From positions 124,001 to 188,000 of the forward strand of contig NZ_CAJXYQ010000003.1 of assembly GCF_913063105.1 (NCBI RefSeq): DNA of 64,000 bases, read 5' to 3'. The stretch is from an uncultured Draconibacterium sp. (lineage in GTDB: Bacteria > Bacteroidota > Bacteroidia > Bacteroidales > Prolixibacteraceae). Shown one piece after another: positions 9,128 through 17,657 of the stretch. Position numbers and translations under genes: made by a program. Numbering within the stretch: position 1 is the stretch's first letter; the number at the start of each line of letters is the position of its first letter. The notes beneath the pieces are model-generated. The model made no database searches. It saw only the letters and a list, made by a program, of their open reading frames with translations, and was not told where the DNA came from.

Positions 9128-10288
9128 TTAATAATGACAACGCATACAGTCGTTTGCGCCAATGTCTGCTGCTTTTACCGAGTCGATAGCACCCGATTTC
9201 AGGTCTTCGTGTAATTGCACATAATGCTCGTAGTAACCGTTGTTGCCAAAGTCTACTTCGGTATCGCGATGACAGTTTACACACCAACCCATAGAGAGGT
9301 CGCTGTGTTGCTCCATAATATCCATTTCTTCAACTGGTCCGTGGCATTGCATACAGTCAAGTTTTCCCGAGCCAACATGTACCGCGTGGTTAAAATAAAC
9401 ATGGTCGGGCAGGTTGTGTATGCGTTTCCATTCAATGGGTTTCCCATTTTCGGCAGCGTCAACCACTTTTGCTATTTCAAATTTTCCGCTGTTTGTTCCT
9501 TCCCTGATAAGTACATGGCAGTTCATGCATAAATTGGTTGCCGGAATGCCAGCCGATTTGCTGTGCTCTGCAGTAGTATGGCAATACAGGCAGTCTATCC
9601 CGTTGTCGCCGGCATGTACTTTGTGCGAGAATTTTATGGGTTGATCCGGAGCATAATTTTCCTGACGACCCAGACGAATCGCATCGGTAACAATCATTTT
9701 TACCTGCCAGCCAAATGCCCCGAGTAGCAAAATCAGTGGAATGAATTTAAGTTTTATTTTTCGGATGAAAATAAGCTCAACAATGGCCCAGGTAATTATT
9801 AAACCCAAAAACAAGAACAGAATAAGGTTGTAGTAGGTTGGTTTGGGTGTTGGCACACCGGTATGTACCAAATCGTCGAGGTAAATTTTTACCGTTCGCA
9901 AGTCCTCCTCGCTAATATTGAAACTTGTGTGTGAAGCTTCCATTTTAACTCCTACCGGATTTAGAACGGTGGACTGAAAACTTTCAAAATCTTTGTCGAC
10001 ATATTTTAAGGCAATATCCATGGCAGATGGATTCCAGTTTAAGGTGTCGACCTGTTTTAAATTATGACAACTAACACAAGAGGCGTTAGCACGCTCGAAA
10101 GGCAGCAAACCTTTAAAAAAACGTTCGCCACGTTTTATGTCTTCATGCGAATGCCCGTCGGAAATGACTGATTCAAGCCCATCGGCATAAGTGTTAATTG
10201 ACAGTGAAAAACATGTAACAAAAGCGAGCAGGGAAACGAAAAACGGTATCTTTTTTACTGAGTTTCTCCTAAAGAAGTGTTCTCTCAT
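9128..10288 (-). CDS. actA: Alternative complex III subunit ActA, multihaem cytochrome c
   Basis: 386 aa with an N-terminal signal sequence or anchor (residues ~13-34). Six CXXCH haem motifs are visible: CVSCH near residue 71, then CLYCH, CMNCH, CMQCH, CVNCH and CMRCH in the C-terminal half, the last only two residues from the end. Two hydrophobic spans lie between the first haem domain and the rest (about residues 152-175 and 180-200). The C-terminal five-haem part is the usual ActA core that receives electrons from ActB; the N-terminal single-haem domain is an addition present in some Bacteroidota. First gene of the act operon, 32 bp before actB. Confidence 0.93.
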   Translation of the reverse strand: MREHFFRRNSVKKIPFFVSLLAFVTCFSLSINTYADGLESVISDGHSHEDIKRGERFFKGLLPFERANASCVSCHNLKQVDTLNWNPSAMDIALKYVDKDFESFQSTVLNPVGVKMEASHTSFNISEEDLRTVKIYLDDLVHTGVPTPKPTYYNLILFLFLGLIITWAIVELIFIRKIKLKFIPLILLLGAFGWQVKMIVTDAIRLGRQENYAPDQPIKFSHKVHAGDNGIDCLYCHTTAEHSKSAGIPATNLCMNCHVLIREGTNSGKFEIAKVVDAAENGKPIEWKRIHNLPDHVYFNHAVHVGSGKLDCMQCHGPVEEMDIMEQHSDLSMGWCVNCHRDTEVDFGNNGYYEHYVQLHEDLKSGAIDSVKAADIGANDCMRCHY

Positions 10289-10481
10289 TCTGTTAAGTTT
10301 AGTATTATAACAAAGGCCTTTTTATCGGATTTAACCTATTAACAATAAAAAGACCTTAAAGTTTTGTGAGAATTGACTTTTTTACGTTAAACAGAAAAGA
10401 ATGTTCGGTAAATGCGATAGTTAAGATTTATGAAAATATAAATTCGATTTTAATTATTTATGAGAGAAGAAGATTTGAGCG

Positions 10482-11606
10482 TTAAGCCTTTTCTTTTTCA
10501 AGGTGTTCAGTTATTTTTTTTACCAGTTTCATATTCTCAAAAAATTCCTTGGCAATAACCCGAAGAATGGTGTAAACCGGAATAGCCAGAATCATCCCAA
10601 TAATGCCTGCCAGGCTTCCGGCAGCCATAATCACCAGGAATATTTCGAGGGGGTGGGCTTTTACACTGCTGGAATAGATGAGCGGTTGAAAAAGTACATT
10701 GTCTATGATTTGCACCGATAGAAAAACCAGGGTCATCCAGCCCAGAATTGGCAGTACCTCGTTGCTAAAGTCGAGATGAATATGTAATGCGGCCCCAATA
10801 AGTAAGCCCAAAGCGGCTCCCATCCACGGGCCAAGGTAAGGTATTACGTTAAACATGCCGCAAAACAGGCCAATTACCACGGCATGGTTAAACTCTATTC
10901 CCGTAATGGTAAGGCCTATGGTAACGAGCAGCATAACCATAAATACTTCAAATAGAAGTCCGATAAAATACCGCCGCAACAAATACGAAATTGAATCCAG
11001 AATGTGGGCAACCTTTTTTTCGAGGTGAGTAGGTACCAGAAGGATGATAAAAGTGCGGAACATGGTTTCGTCTTTCAGAAAGAAAAAAGTGATGAATGAA
11101 ACCGAAAAGAAGCCGATTAAAAGTTCGCCAATTGTTCCTGCCACAAGCCCAAACCAGTTGGAAACCTGTGAAAAATCGATTTGAGCACCAAGGCTTTCGG
11201 TAACAATATCGAGGAAATTTTTTGATTCGATGGCAACAGCATCTTTACTAAAAACGTGCATCAGGTTAAGCAAAGGCTCTTCAATAGAATCAAGCACCAG
11301 TGTAAAATCAATACGAGCCAGGGTTTCTACTTCGCTGATTAGCAAGGGAATCATAAAACGAAAAAACGAAATAAAAACAATCCATAAGCTTAGCAGCGTT
11401 ATAAACGCTGCCAGGCCTTTTGGCATTTTCAGTCGTTTGTATTTTAGTTTAATCAACCAACGGATTAAAGGACGGCCTATAAACGAAAGTACTACCGAAA
11501 TAAGAATATAGCTTACGATGGCGCTAAAGTACCACAGTAAAAAAATGATAAAGAGTAGTCCGGCTATAAAGAGTGTGTTGCGTGCCCAGCCTTTTAGTTG
11601 AATCAT
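10482..11606 (-). CDS. AI-2E family transporter (PerM/UPF0118-type membrane protein)
   Basis: 374 aa, about seven to eight membrane spans in the family arrangement: an N-terminal pair of spans, an extracytoplasmic amphipathic region (residues ~75-150), and a C-terminal block containing the characteristic GLFCGMFNVIPYLGPWMGA and IIGMILAIPVYTILRV motifs. The family includes TqsA (autoinducer-2 export) and several sodium/proton-type transporters, so the substrate cannot be inferred. It stands alone between the act operon and the methyltransferase gene. ATG at 11606 is the only sensible start. Confidence 0.88.
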   Translation of the reverse strand: MIQLKGWARNTLFIAGLLFIIFLLWYFSAIVSYILISVVLSFIGRPLIRWLIKLKYKRLKMPKGLAAFITLLSLWIVFISFFRFMIPLLISEVETLARIDFTLVLDSIEEPLLNLMHVFSKDAVAIESKNFLDIVTESLGAQIDFSQVSNWFGLVAGTIGELLIGFFSVSFITFFFLKDETMFRTFIILLVPTHLEKKVAHILDSISYLLRRYFIGLLFEVFMVMLLVTIGLTITGIEFNHAVVIGLFCGMFNVIPYLGPWMGAALGLLIGAALHIHLDFSNEVLPILGWMTLVFLSVQIIDNVLFQPLIYSSSVKAHPLEIFLVIMAAGSLAGIIGMILAIPVYTILRVIAKEFFENMKLVKKITEHLEKEKA

Positions 11607-11694
11607 GATAACAATTGATTTTAAACAAAAATAGCTTTAAATTACCCGAACTCAAAAGTGTTATTGAATTGAATTCAGACTAAGAATCCTAAAT

Positions 11695-12612
11695 TTATTT
11701 TTTTTGCCATTTAACCAGTATTCGCATGGGTGAATTGTGTATAAGGTTAAAAAACCTGTCGGCTATTTTCCAGCAACGAAACCCGAAAAAGCGAAAAAAC
11801 AGGTGCATTCGCAGGTGGATGGGAATTTTATTGGCAAATGTGATGTAATTGCACGATTGTAAATCCTCTCCGGCATACATGGTGCTGAGGATTTTCTCGT
11901 CGAACGAGTGAATGTGTGCGTGGAGCGGAGTTAGTTTGTTACAGTGTACACACAGCGAGTATCTGATTTTCTCTTTGTAAGGTGTGGTAACAATCAGTGT
12001 GCCGCCGGGTTTTAGTGCCCGCATCAGGTTTTCAACAAATATTTTCGGATCAACAACATGCTCAATAATTTCTGAAGCAATTATGTAGTCGAAACTATTT
12101 TCATTGAAAGGTAAGGAAAATACATCGGCAACAATTGCCGAGTGATTTTTAAACGGATATAATTTTAGTGCCTCTGTGGTGTTTTTCAAGGAGATATCCA
12201 TTGAAATTACCTCATAGTTTTTAGGACACAAATGTTGCGCAACCCACGCCCGGCCGCAACCTACATCGAGTACCTTGCCTGTTGTGTTTGTAAATTGCGA
12301 AAAAATCTGTTCTCTTACCCTGCGCTCGATGTGTTCTGTCCCCGGGTCACGTTCCTGAAAATAGTCGTGTTCAATGCCGTCTTTCTGGTAATGATCGATG
12401 TAGTTAAAAACCGAACTTTGCTTTGAGTGAATTTCTGAATCGGCCATTTCTTTAGCTGCGTGGTTGGGAAGCATAACTAAAACACCGTTTTTTACCTCGT
12501 AATTTGCCCCGCATTTTTTACAATTCAGTTGGCTCTTGCCTTCAGCCGAAGTTAATGGAATGGCTCCGCAATTGGTACAATGTACTATTTCAGAAAGTGT
12601 TCTATTTATCAT
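11695..12612 (-). CDS. Class I SAM-dependent methyltransferase with N-terminal zinc-ribbon-like domain
   Basis: 305 aa from the ATG at 12612. The longer frame back to 12729 was refused because it would overlap the flippase gene by 86 bp. Residues ~8-45 carry two Cys pairs (CTNCG and CKKCG) as in Trm112/UPF0434-like N-terminal domains. The methyltransferase core starts with VLDVGCGRAW (motif I) and continues with DYIIASEIIEHV and LKPGGTLIVTTP, typical of Methyltransf_11. It lies 31 bp downstream of a polysaccharide flippase gene on the same strand, so a role in glycan or lipid-carrier modification is plausible, but the substrate is unknown. Confidence 0.82.
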   Translation of the reverse strand: MINRTLSEIVHCTNCGAIPLTSAEGKSQLNCKKCGANYEVKNGVLVMLPNHAAKEMADSEIHSKQSSVFNYIDHYQKDGIEHDYFQERDPGTEHIERRVREQIFSQFTNTTGKVLDVGCGRAWVAQHLCPKNYEVISMDISLKNTTEALKLYPFKNHSAIVADVFSLPFNENSFDYIIASEIIEHVVDPKIFVENLMRALKPGGTLIVTTPYKEKIRYSLCVHCNKLTPLHAHIHSFDEKILSTMYAGEDLQSCNYITFANKIPIHLRMHLFFRFFGFRCWKIADRFFNLIHNSPMRILVKWQKK

Positions 12613-12643
12613 GTTAATGTTTGTCTTTTTATTTAAAGCACGG

Positions 12644-13939
12644 TTAAAAGTACACCAGCACAAAAGCCAGTAAAGTAAGTAGCGAATAAACAGCCCATAT
12701 TGGTATTGGAATATATTCGCGGGCGGCAATGTTTAGCACTGTTTTATTATAAATTACCCAAATAATTTTTTGTACGCTGTAAGCAATACATGTGGCAAAA
12801 GCTACTCCTTCAATTCCCCAGTATTCGATAAAAATTACGCTTAAAACAATATTTAGCAGTAATTCTGCCATTGAGGCATACATTACAATTTTTGTCTTCT
12901 TTAATCCAATTAGTAAGGTGTGTGGAAAAACAAGACGGCTGATTATCAGTAGTAAATAAATATTGAAAATTGCTGCGCTGTCAACAAAATCCGCGTTAAA
13001 AACTATTGGATAAAGCCATTCACTAATAAGAATGAACAAAATGCTTACCGGGAAAAGAAAATGTGCTAATCGCGCAGATTTTGCACGTAAGACTTTTAAC
13101 GATTCTTGCACTTTTTCTTTTGAAGAGAATTCGGGAATCAAGGCGGTGTTCATTGCGTTGGCCATTAACACCACCAACGGAAACTCTTTGGCACCGTAGC
13201 GAAAAATGGCAAAAGTGGAGGTGTCGAATTTATTAAGTACCAAAAACCCATCAATATACTGCGCTGATGCTCCAAGTAAGCTGCTTGCTACCAGTGGCAT
13301 TGCTAACGAAATATGTTCTTTTAAAAAATCTACAGAGAATAAAAACCGGGCATATTTGTTTAATAAAACCCAAAGCCAGCCGTAACGTACTGCCGAAATC
13401 AGTACCAAACCAACAATACTGTATTTCATATCCCATCCTAAAAAGGCCGGACCGGCAACAAACGCAAATTGCACCAAAAAAGTGATTAGCCCGTACCAAA
13501 TAATCCGGTGAGCTTTGTTCTTTAATAAATAGATATATTCAAGCAGAAAAGCCGGACTGCTGAGAAAAATGTACAGAAGTAGCAGGCGAAAATAGGGTAG
13601 GCTAGAATACAAAAAATGAAAAGAAGTCAGAACGATTATCACGCCTATACTCAGCAGACTTATGAGAGCAAATACATTAAATAATTCAGCTGATTTTTGA
13701 TCTTTATTTTTAAACGTATTATTGTTTTTGAACAAGGGCAAAAACGACTGAATTATGGCGTTAATCCAAAAAGAACAGGCCAATGCAGCAACAAAAAGGA
13801 AATATTCGTAATTCCCAATAGCTTCGGTGCCAATACTAGTTTTTGTAAATACAATACTAATAAGCAGCAATGTTGCAAATCTCAGAATCTGAAAAAACTG
13901 AAGGCCGGAAATATTGTTTATGTTTGTTCTTAGCTGCAA
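12644..13939 (-). CDS. Oligosaccharide/O-antigen flippase family protein (Wzx/MATE-like)
   Basis: About 431 aa, 12-14 membrane spans spread evenly over the protein, starting QFFQILRFATLLLISIVF. The pattern and motifs (GIEGVAFATCIAYSVQKIIW near the C-terminus) fit the polysaccharide biosynthesis flippase superfamily that moves lipid-linked oligosaccharides across the inner membrane. No ATG exists near the N-terminus. A TTG at 13960 is possible, but it is part of a -7-like box (TATTTTTG, 13958-13965), so I placed the start at the next TTG, 13939; this is uncertain by seven codons. Followed after 31 bp by the methyltransferase gene. No glycosyltransferase genes are nearby. Confidence 0.83.
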   Translation of the reverse strand: MQLRTNINNISGLQFFQILRFATLLLISIVFTKTSIGTEAIGNYEYFLFVAALACSFWINAIIQSFLPLFKNNNTFKNKDQKSAELFNVFALISLLSIGVIIVLTSFHFLYSSLPYFRLLLLYIFLSSPAFLLEYIYLLKNKAHRIIWYGLITFLVQFAFVAGPAFLGWDMKYSIVGLVLISAVRYGWLWVLLNKYARFLFSVDFLKEHISLAMPLVASSLLGASAQYIDGFLVLNKFDTSTFAIFRYGAKEFPLVVLMANAMNTALIPEFSSKEKVQESLKVLRAKSARLAHFLFPVSILFILISEWLYPIVFNADFVDSAAIFNIYLLLIISRLVFPHTLLIGLKKTKIVMYASMAELLLNIVLSVIFIEYWGIEGVAFATCIAYSVQKIIWVIYNKTVLNIAAREYIPIPIWAVYSLLTLLAFVLVYF

Positions 13940-13957
13940 TTTATTGTAAGGCTTGCA

Positions 13958-14002
13958 CAAAAATAAACTTTTAACGGTATAAATGCATTTATTTTATTTT
14001 TG
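13958..14002. promoter_or_regulatory. Divergent -7-like boxes between flippase and alkD-like gene
   Basis: The plus strand has TATTTTTG at 13995-14002, reading toward the alkD-like gene, and the minus strand has TATTTTTG at 13965-13958, reading toward the flippase. Both fit the Bacteroidota -7 consensus TAnnTTTG. Neither has a TTG at the expected 19-21 bp upstream, so these are weak calls made on position and motif only. Confidence 0.35.
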
Positions 14003-14016
14003 CTTAAATTTTGAAA

Positions 14017-14721
14017 ATGGATTTTATTCTTGACAACCAGGAAACAGAGAAGCAATTTCAACAATTGTTAAAAACTACACGATTAAGGCAAAGTGGTGAA
14101 GTTGCAGAGGCAATGAACAAACGCGGTATTTCGTATAAATTGAACTGGGGAGTGTCGTTGCTCGATTTACGCGAGATAGCACAAAATTACGAGGCAAATC
14201 ATTTGCTGGCGTTAAAGCTGTGGAATAAGCAATGGCGCGAAACAATGATATTGGCAACACTGCTCGACGAGCCTGCCGAAGTTACCGAAGAGCAAATGGA
14301 TTTCTGGACAAAAAGTTTCGAGAATACCGAAATTGCCGAACAAGCCTCAACCAATTTGTGGGTGAAAAGTAAGTTTGCCTTTGTAAAAGCACTGGAGTGG
14401 TGCCGCGGCAAAAAACACCTGGTGCGCTTTTCAGGAGTTCACCTTATTGGGCGACTTGCAATTACTGACAAAAAGGCCATCGACGAAATGTTTGAACCTT
14501 TCTTCGAAGAGTTGTTAACACTGGCAAAAGACAAAAAATTATATACGCCTATTTACCGTGCCATAATCGGAATGGGGTGTCGTTCAAAAGTGCTAAATGA
14601 ACAATGCATTGAACTGTCGAAAAATTTTCAGTTAAGCGACTCCGAAATTGCAGTTAAACTTGGCGAAGAACTCTTTGAAGAGTTAAGCAGCGAATATGTT
14701 CAGGAACGTTTTAACCTTTAG
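14017..14721 (+). CDS. DNA alkylation repair enzyme, AlkD-like HEAT-repeat protein
   Basis: 234 aa from the ATG at 14017; a TTG two codons earlier (14011) is less likely. The sequence is almost entirely helical with the look of HEAT-like repeats, e.g. WNKQWRETMILATLLDEP, LWVKSKFAFVKALEWC and RFSGVHLIGRLAITDKKAID. This matches the AlkD/AlkC-type family, which removes bulky or positively charged N-alkylated bases without flipping them. I cannot assign the catalytic Trp/Asp/Arg set with certainty, so the enzymatic claim is inference from family. It stands alone, divergent from the flippase gene. Confidence 0.72.
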   Translation: MDFILDNQETEKQFQQLLKTTRLRQSGEVAEAMNKRGISYKLNWGVSLLDLREIAQNYEANHLLALKLWNKQWRETMILATLLDEPAEVTEEQMDFWTKSFENTEIAEQASTNLWVKSKFAFVKALEWCRGKKHLVRFSGVHLIGRLAITDKKAIDEMFEPFFEELLTLAKDKKLYTPIYRAIIGMGCRSKVLNEQCIELSKNFQLSDSEIAVKLGEELFEELSSEYVQERFNL

Positions 14722-14830
14722 TGAGAAGGAACTACTGAAAAGCTGTCAGGTAAAAACTTCGTGGCAGACTGTTTGTTATAGTGGCTGCTGAAAACGATAA
14801 TGTTTTAATTAAAGAAACGAAAAATTAAGA

Positions 14831-15607
14831 ATGATGAATATTACAAAATCTTCAAATCCTGTTTTAAAAGAGAATGTATTTAGCAGGAATTATACGGCAC
14901 AGTCGGATGTAATGACTGTAAATGGCACCATAAATAAAACAGCATTAATGTTGCTGTTGGTAATTGCCGGTGCCGTTTTTACCTGGAACAAATTTTTTGA
15001 TGCAGTTGCAAGTAATCCTGAAGCAGGAATTGCAGCAGTTGCACCCTGGCTGGCCATTGGCGGAATCGGCGGCTTTATAACAGTTTTGGTAACTGTTTTT
15101 CGCCCGCAAAGTTCGGGTATTTCAGCTCCGGTTTATGCGGTTTTCGAAGGATTGTTTCTGGGGGGAATTTCTGCCTTATTCGAGAGCATGTATCCTCAGC
15201 AAGGAATAGTGTTGAGAGCAGTAATGCTAACGCTGGCCGTTTTTATGGTAATGCTGTTTTTATACCGTTCGGGAATTATTAAAGTAACCCAAAAATTTAT
15301 GATGGGTGTGGTTGCAGCTACCGCAGGAATTGCCGTTGTTTACCTGGTAAGCTTTATTGGTGGAATGTTTGGGATGGATACCTCTTTTTTACACGGTAAC
15401 AGCAATTTGAGTATTGGAATTAGTTTAGTTGTTGTGGCCATTGCTGCTTTAAACCTGGTGCTCGATTTTTCATTTATCGAAAAAGCATCGGCACAGGGTG
15501 CTCCAAAATACATGGAGTGGTACGGGGCTTTCGGGTTAATGGTAACGCTTATTTGGTTATACCTCGAAATACTGCGCTTATTGTCGAAAATCGCCAGCCG
15601 CGATTAA
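14831..15607 (+). CDS. Bax inhibitor-1/YccA family membrane protein
   Basis: 258 aa, seven membrane spans. N-terminal segment SSNPVLKENVFSRNY and the core pattern FEGLFLGGISALFE..., followed by a C-terminal stretch DFSFIEKASAQGAPKYMEWY and a final span, is characteristic of the bacterial Bax inhibitor-1 subfamily (BaxI_1). Relatives include calcium-leak channels (BsYetJ) and the YccA inhibitor of FtsH, so function here is open. Two ATG codons in tandem at 14831 and 14834. An intrinsic terminator follows at 15627. Confidence 0.88.
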   Translation: MMNITKSSNPVLKENVFSRNYTAQSDVMTVNGTINKTALMLLLVIAGAVFTWNKFFDAVASNPEAGIAAVAPWLAIGGIGGFITVLVTVFRPQSSGISAPVYAVFEGLFLGGISALFESMYPQQGIVLRAVMLTLAVFMVMLFLYRSGIIKVTQKFMMGVVAATAGIAVVYLVSFIGGMFGMDTSFLHGNSNLSIGISLVVVAIAALNLVLDFSFIEKASAQGAPKYMEWYGAFGLMVTLIWLYLEILRLLSKIASRD

Positions 15608-15626
15608 TACAATAAATAAAATACCG

Positions 15627-15669
15627 AAAAGGACTTGTTGGAACAGCCGACAGGTCCTTTTTTATTTTT
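15627..15669 (+). terminator. Intrinsic terminator after Bax inhibitor-1 gene
   Basis: Stem AAAGGACTTGT (15628-15638) pairs with ACAGGTCCTTT (15650-15660), 11 bp with one G-U pair, followed by a T-rich tract. It ends the Bax-inhibitor transcript 20 bp after the stop. Confidence 0.85.
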
Positions 15670-15696
15670 AGACTGTAAGTATTAATTTTGGCCTTT

Positions 15697-15929
15697 ATGC
15701 AACCCAAAATCAACATTGATTACCCAATTGGTTCAGGTTTCCGGGGAAAAGGAATGGAATCGGCCATTTTTTATCACCTTAAAAAGTAGTGTTATGAAAG
15801 TAGTGGTATAATCATGTCAAGATGAGTTGGGTAGGCGATTTTGATCCGAAGATGAATGCCCTGTTTAAATCGTTCGGAGCCAGACGAACACAAACGCATT
15901 GCACTTTGCGCGATTTATTTAACCCGTAG
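15697..15929 (+). pseudogene. Decayed 3' end of a GNAT-fold protein paralogous to the next gene
   Basis: Two short conserved stretches remain in different frames. From 15697 the frame reads to a stop at 15787 and includes FRGKGMESAIFYHLKK, matching FQRSGIESGIFWHQEQIMKK of the intact downstream protein. From 15825 a second frame reads SWVGDFDPKMNALFKSFGAR and onward to a stop at 15927, matching SWAGDFNPKIIAIYEATGAK. Between them about 7 bp are missing relative to the intact gene and a stop and frameshift intervene. The first ~280 codons are absent. This is the relic of a tandem duplicate of the gene at 16015; no function is expected. Confidence 0.85.
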
Positions 15930-16014
15930 AAAGAATTTGAAAGGGTACCGATTATTGAATAAAAATGGTATTTAGTGTTGATTTTTAAACTAATATTGCC
16001 ACAAAAATCAGAAA

Positions 16015-17181
16015 ATGCAGTTACTAGAAGTCGTTGACAAGCGGACAAAAAAACAGTTTCACCAGGTGCCCCATATTATTTACAAGAATGATTCGAACTG
16101 GGTGGCTCCGTTGCAGGGAATGGTTGAGGGGATTTTTGATCCGAATAAAAACAAAACCTTTAGGAATGGTAAAGCTATTCGTTGGGTACTGCTTAACGAA
16201 AAAGGTGAGCTTATAGGCCGCATAGCTGCATTTATAAATTTTAATCTGGCAAAAACCTACGAGCAACCAACCGGAGGCTGTGGTTTTTTTGAGTGTATTG
16301 ACAACCAGGAAGCAGCTAACCTGCTTTTTAATGCAGCTGCCAATTGGAATAAAGAAAACGGTATGGAAGCCATGGATGGTCCCATAAATTTTGGCGAAAA
16401 TTACGTAAACTGGGGACTGTTGGTTGACGGTTTTATGCCACAGGGATTTGGCATGCCATACAATCCTAAATATTACGAGAAACTTTTTCGGGAATTTGGT
16501 TTTGATGTTTATTTCGAGCAGTATTGTTACCACCTTGATTATACGGTGCCTTTTCCCGAACGCTTTTGGAAAATTGCAGGCTGGGTGGCCAAAAAGCCGC
16601 AGTACCAGTTTAAACATTTCGATTTTAAACAGGCCGATAAATTTGTAAAAGACTTCTGCGATATTTACGATGCCGCCTGGTCTTTTCATGAGCACTATAA
16701 ACCACTTGACCCGGATGATTTACATGATTTCCTTACCGAATCAAAAGCCATTCTTGACCCGGAAATGATTTGGTATGCCTATGCCGACGAAAAACCAATT
16801 GCCATGTTTGTAATGATTCCCGATATCAATCAGCTGTTGGCAAAGCTTAACGGGAAGTTGAATTTGCCGGGGATTCTGAAGTTTTTATACTATAAAAAGA
16901 AAAAAGTAATCAATCGTACCCGGATTTTTCTGATGGGGGTTGATCCAAAATTCCAGCGTTCTGGAATTGAGTCAGGAATCTTCTGGCATCAGGAGCAAAT
17001 AATGAAAAAGAAATCGCATCGCCACTACACCGAGGTTGAACTCTCGTGGGCAGGCGATTTTAATCCGAAAATAATTGCTATTTACGAAGCTACAGGCGCA
17101 AAAAGAGCCAAAACCCATTATACCATGCGGTATATGTTCGACAGGAGCAAACCGGTAACCAAAGCTCCACTTATAAGCTAG
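16015..17181 (+). CDS. GNAT-fold (acyl-CoA N-acyltransferase-like) protein of unknown substrate
   Basis: 388 aa. Typical conserved blocks of a Bacteroidota family usually left as hypothetical or N-acetyltransferase: RIAAFINFNLAKTY, a Gly-rich block ending FECIDNQEAANLLFNAA, MDGPINFGENYVNWGLLVDG and GMPYNPKYYEKLF. The C-terminal half has the acetyltransferase-like sequence FLMGVDPKFQRSGIESGIFW, which resembles the acetyl-CoA loop, and the terminal ELSWAGDFNPKIIAIYEATG motif. Acyltransferase activity is inferred from fold only. A truncated, frameshifted paralogue lies immediately upstream, so the locus once held at least two copies. Confidence 0.72.
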   Translation: MQLLEVVDKRTKKQFHQVPHIIYKNDSNWVAPLQGMVEGIFDPNKNKTFRNGKAIRWVLLNEKGELIGRIAAFINFNLAKTYEQPTGGCGFFECIDNQEAANLLFNAAANWNKENGMEAMDGPINFGENYVNWGLLVDGFMPQGFGMPYNPKYYEKLFREFGFDVYFEQYCYHLDYTVPFPERFWKIAGWVAKKPQYQFKHFDFKQADKFVKDFCDIYDAAWSFHEHYKPLDPDDLHDFLTESKAILDPEMIWYAYADEKPIAMFVMIPDINQLLAKLNGKLNLPGILKFLYYKKKKVINRTRIFLMGVDPKFQRSGIESGIFWHQEQIMKKKSHRHYTEVELSWAGDFNPKIIAIYEATGAKRAKTHYTMRYMFDRSKPVTKAPLIS

Positions 17182-17220
17182 ATTAACAACTTGTTTACGA
17201 AGCAAATAAATAGTATAACT

Positions 17221-17252
17221 TTTTGGAAAGTTACAAACAATATATATCTTTG
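17221..17252 (+). promoter_or_regulatory. Promoter of rpmE2 (Bacteroidota type)
   Basis: -33 element TTTTG at 17221-17225, a 19 bp spacer and -7 element TATCTTTG at 17245-17252. Both elements and the spacing match the phylum consensus. Transcription would start near 17259, leaving a leader of about 80 nt before rpmE2. Confidence 0.75.
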
Positions 17253-17286
17253 CAGGCCGAAAATTAGAATTGAATTATAAATTTAC

Positions 17287-17320
17287 GAATGGATTGCATA
17301 AGGGAAATGTAACCATTCCC
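17287..17320 (+). promoter_or_regulatory. Candidate structured leader of rpmE2 (two alternative hairpins)
   Basis: Within the rpmE2 leader, GAATGG (17287-17292) can pair with CCATTC (17313-17318). Alternatively GGGAAATG (17302-17309) pairs with CATTCCC (17314-17320) with one bulged A and a four-base loop. The two share bases and cannot form together. Mutually exclusive hairpins before a ribosomal protein gene suggest autogenous control, but this is inference from a short leader. Confidence 0.35.
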
Positions 17321-17337
17321 AGAAAAAATAAAGCAAA

Positions 17338-17601
17338 ATGAAAAAAGACATTCATCCAAAGGAGTACAGATTGGTAGCTTTTAAAGACATGTCGAACGGT
17401 CATACTTTTATTACCCGCTCTACTGTTGATACCAAAGAAACAGAAACTATCGACGGAGTTGAATACCCGGTTTATAAACTGGAAATTTCTAATACTTCGC
17501 ATCCATTTTACACAGGTAAAACCAAACTTGTGGATACTGCCGGACGTGTTGACAAATTCATGAGCCGTTACGGAAAACACATGGAGAACAGAAAGAAATA
17601 A
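17338..17601 (+). CDS. rpmE2: 50S ribosomal protein L31, type B
   Basis: 87 aa. MKKDIHPKEYRLVAFKDMS and the motif SHPFYTGKTKLVDTAGRVDKF identify L31. It lacks the CxxC zinc ligands of type A L31 and carries the longer C-terminal tail of type B, so the protein is zinc-independent. L31 bridges the large subunit central protuberance and the 30S head. Single-gene transcription unit with its own promoter (17221-17252) and terminator (17622-17657). Confidence 0.97.
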   Translation: MKKDIHPKEYRLVAFKDMSNGHTFITRSTVDTKETETIDGVEYPVYKLEISNTSHPFYTGKTKLVDTAGRVDKFMSRYGKHMENRKK

Positions 17602-17621
17602 CTTTCATAAAGAAATAGAAG

Positions 17622-17657
17622 AAAAGCATTCGTCAGTTTGATGAATGCTTTTTTTTT
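17622..17657 (+). terminator. Intrinsic terminator of rpmE2
   Basis: AAGCATTCGTC pairs with GATGAATGCTT (one G-T pair, five-base loop), followed by a run of T. It sits 20 bp after the rpmE2 stop. Confidence 0.88.

Noticed and set aside
12613..12729. 39-codon N-terminal extension of the methyltransferase
   Set aside because: It overlaps the flippase gene and reads as antisense-like hydrophobic sequence; the zinc-ribbon domain begins right after the inner ATG.
15825..15929. Treating the SWVGDF segment as an independent small gene
   Set aside because: It has no start codon of its own in a sensible place and is plainly the C-terminal end of the neighbouring family.
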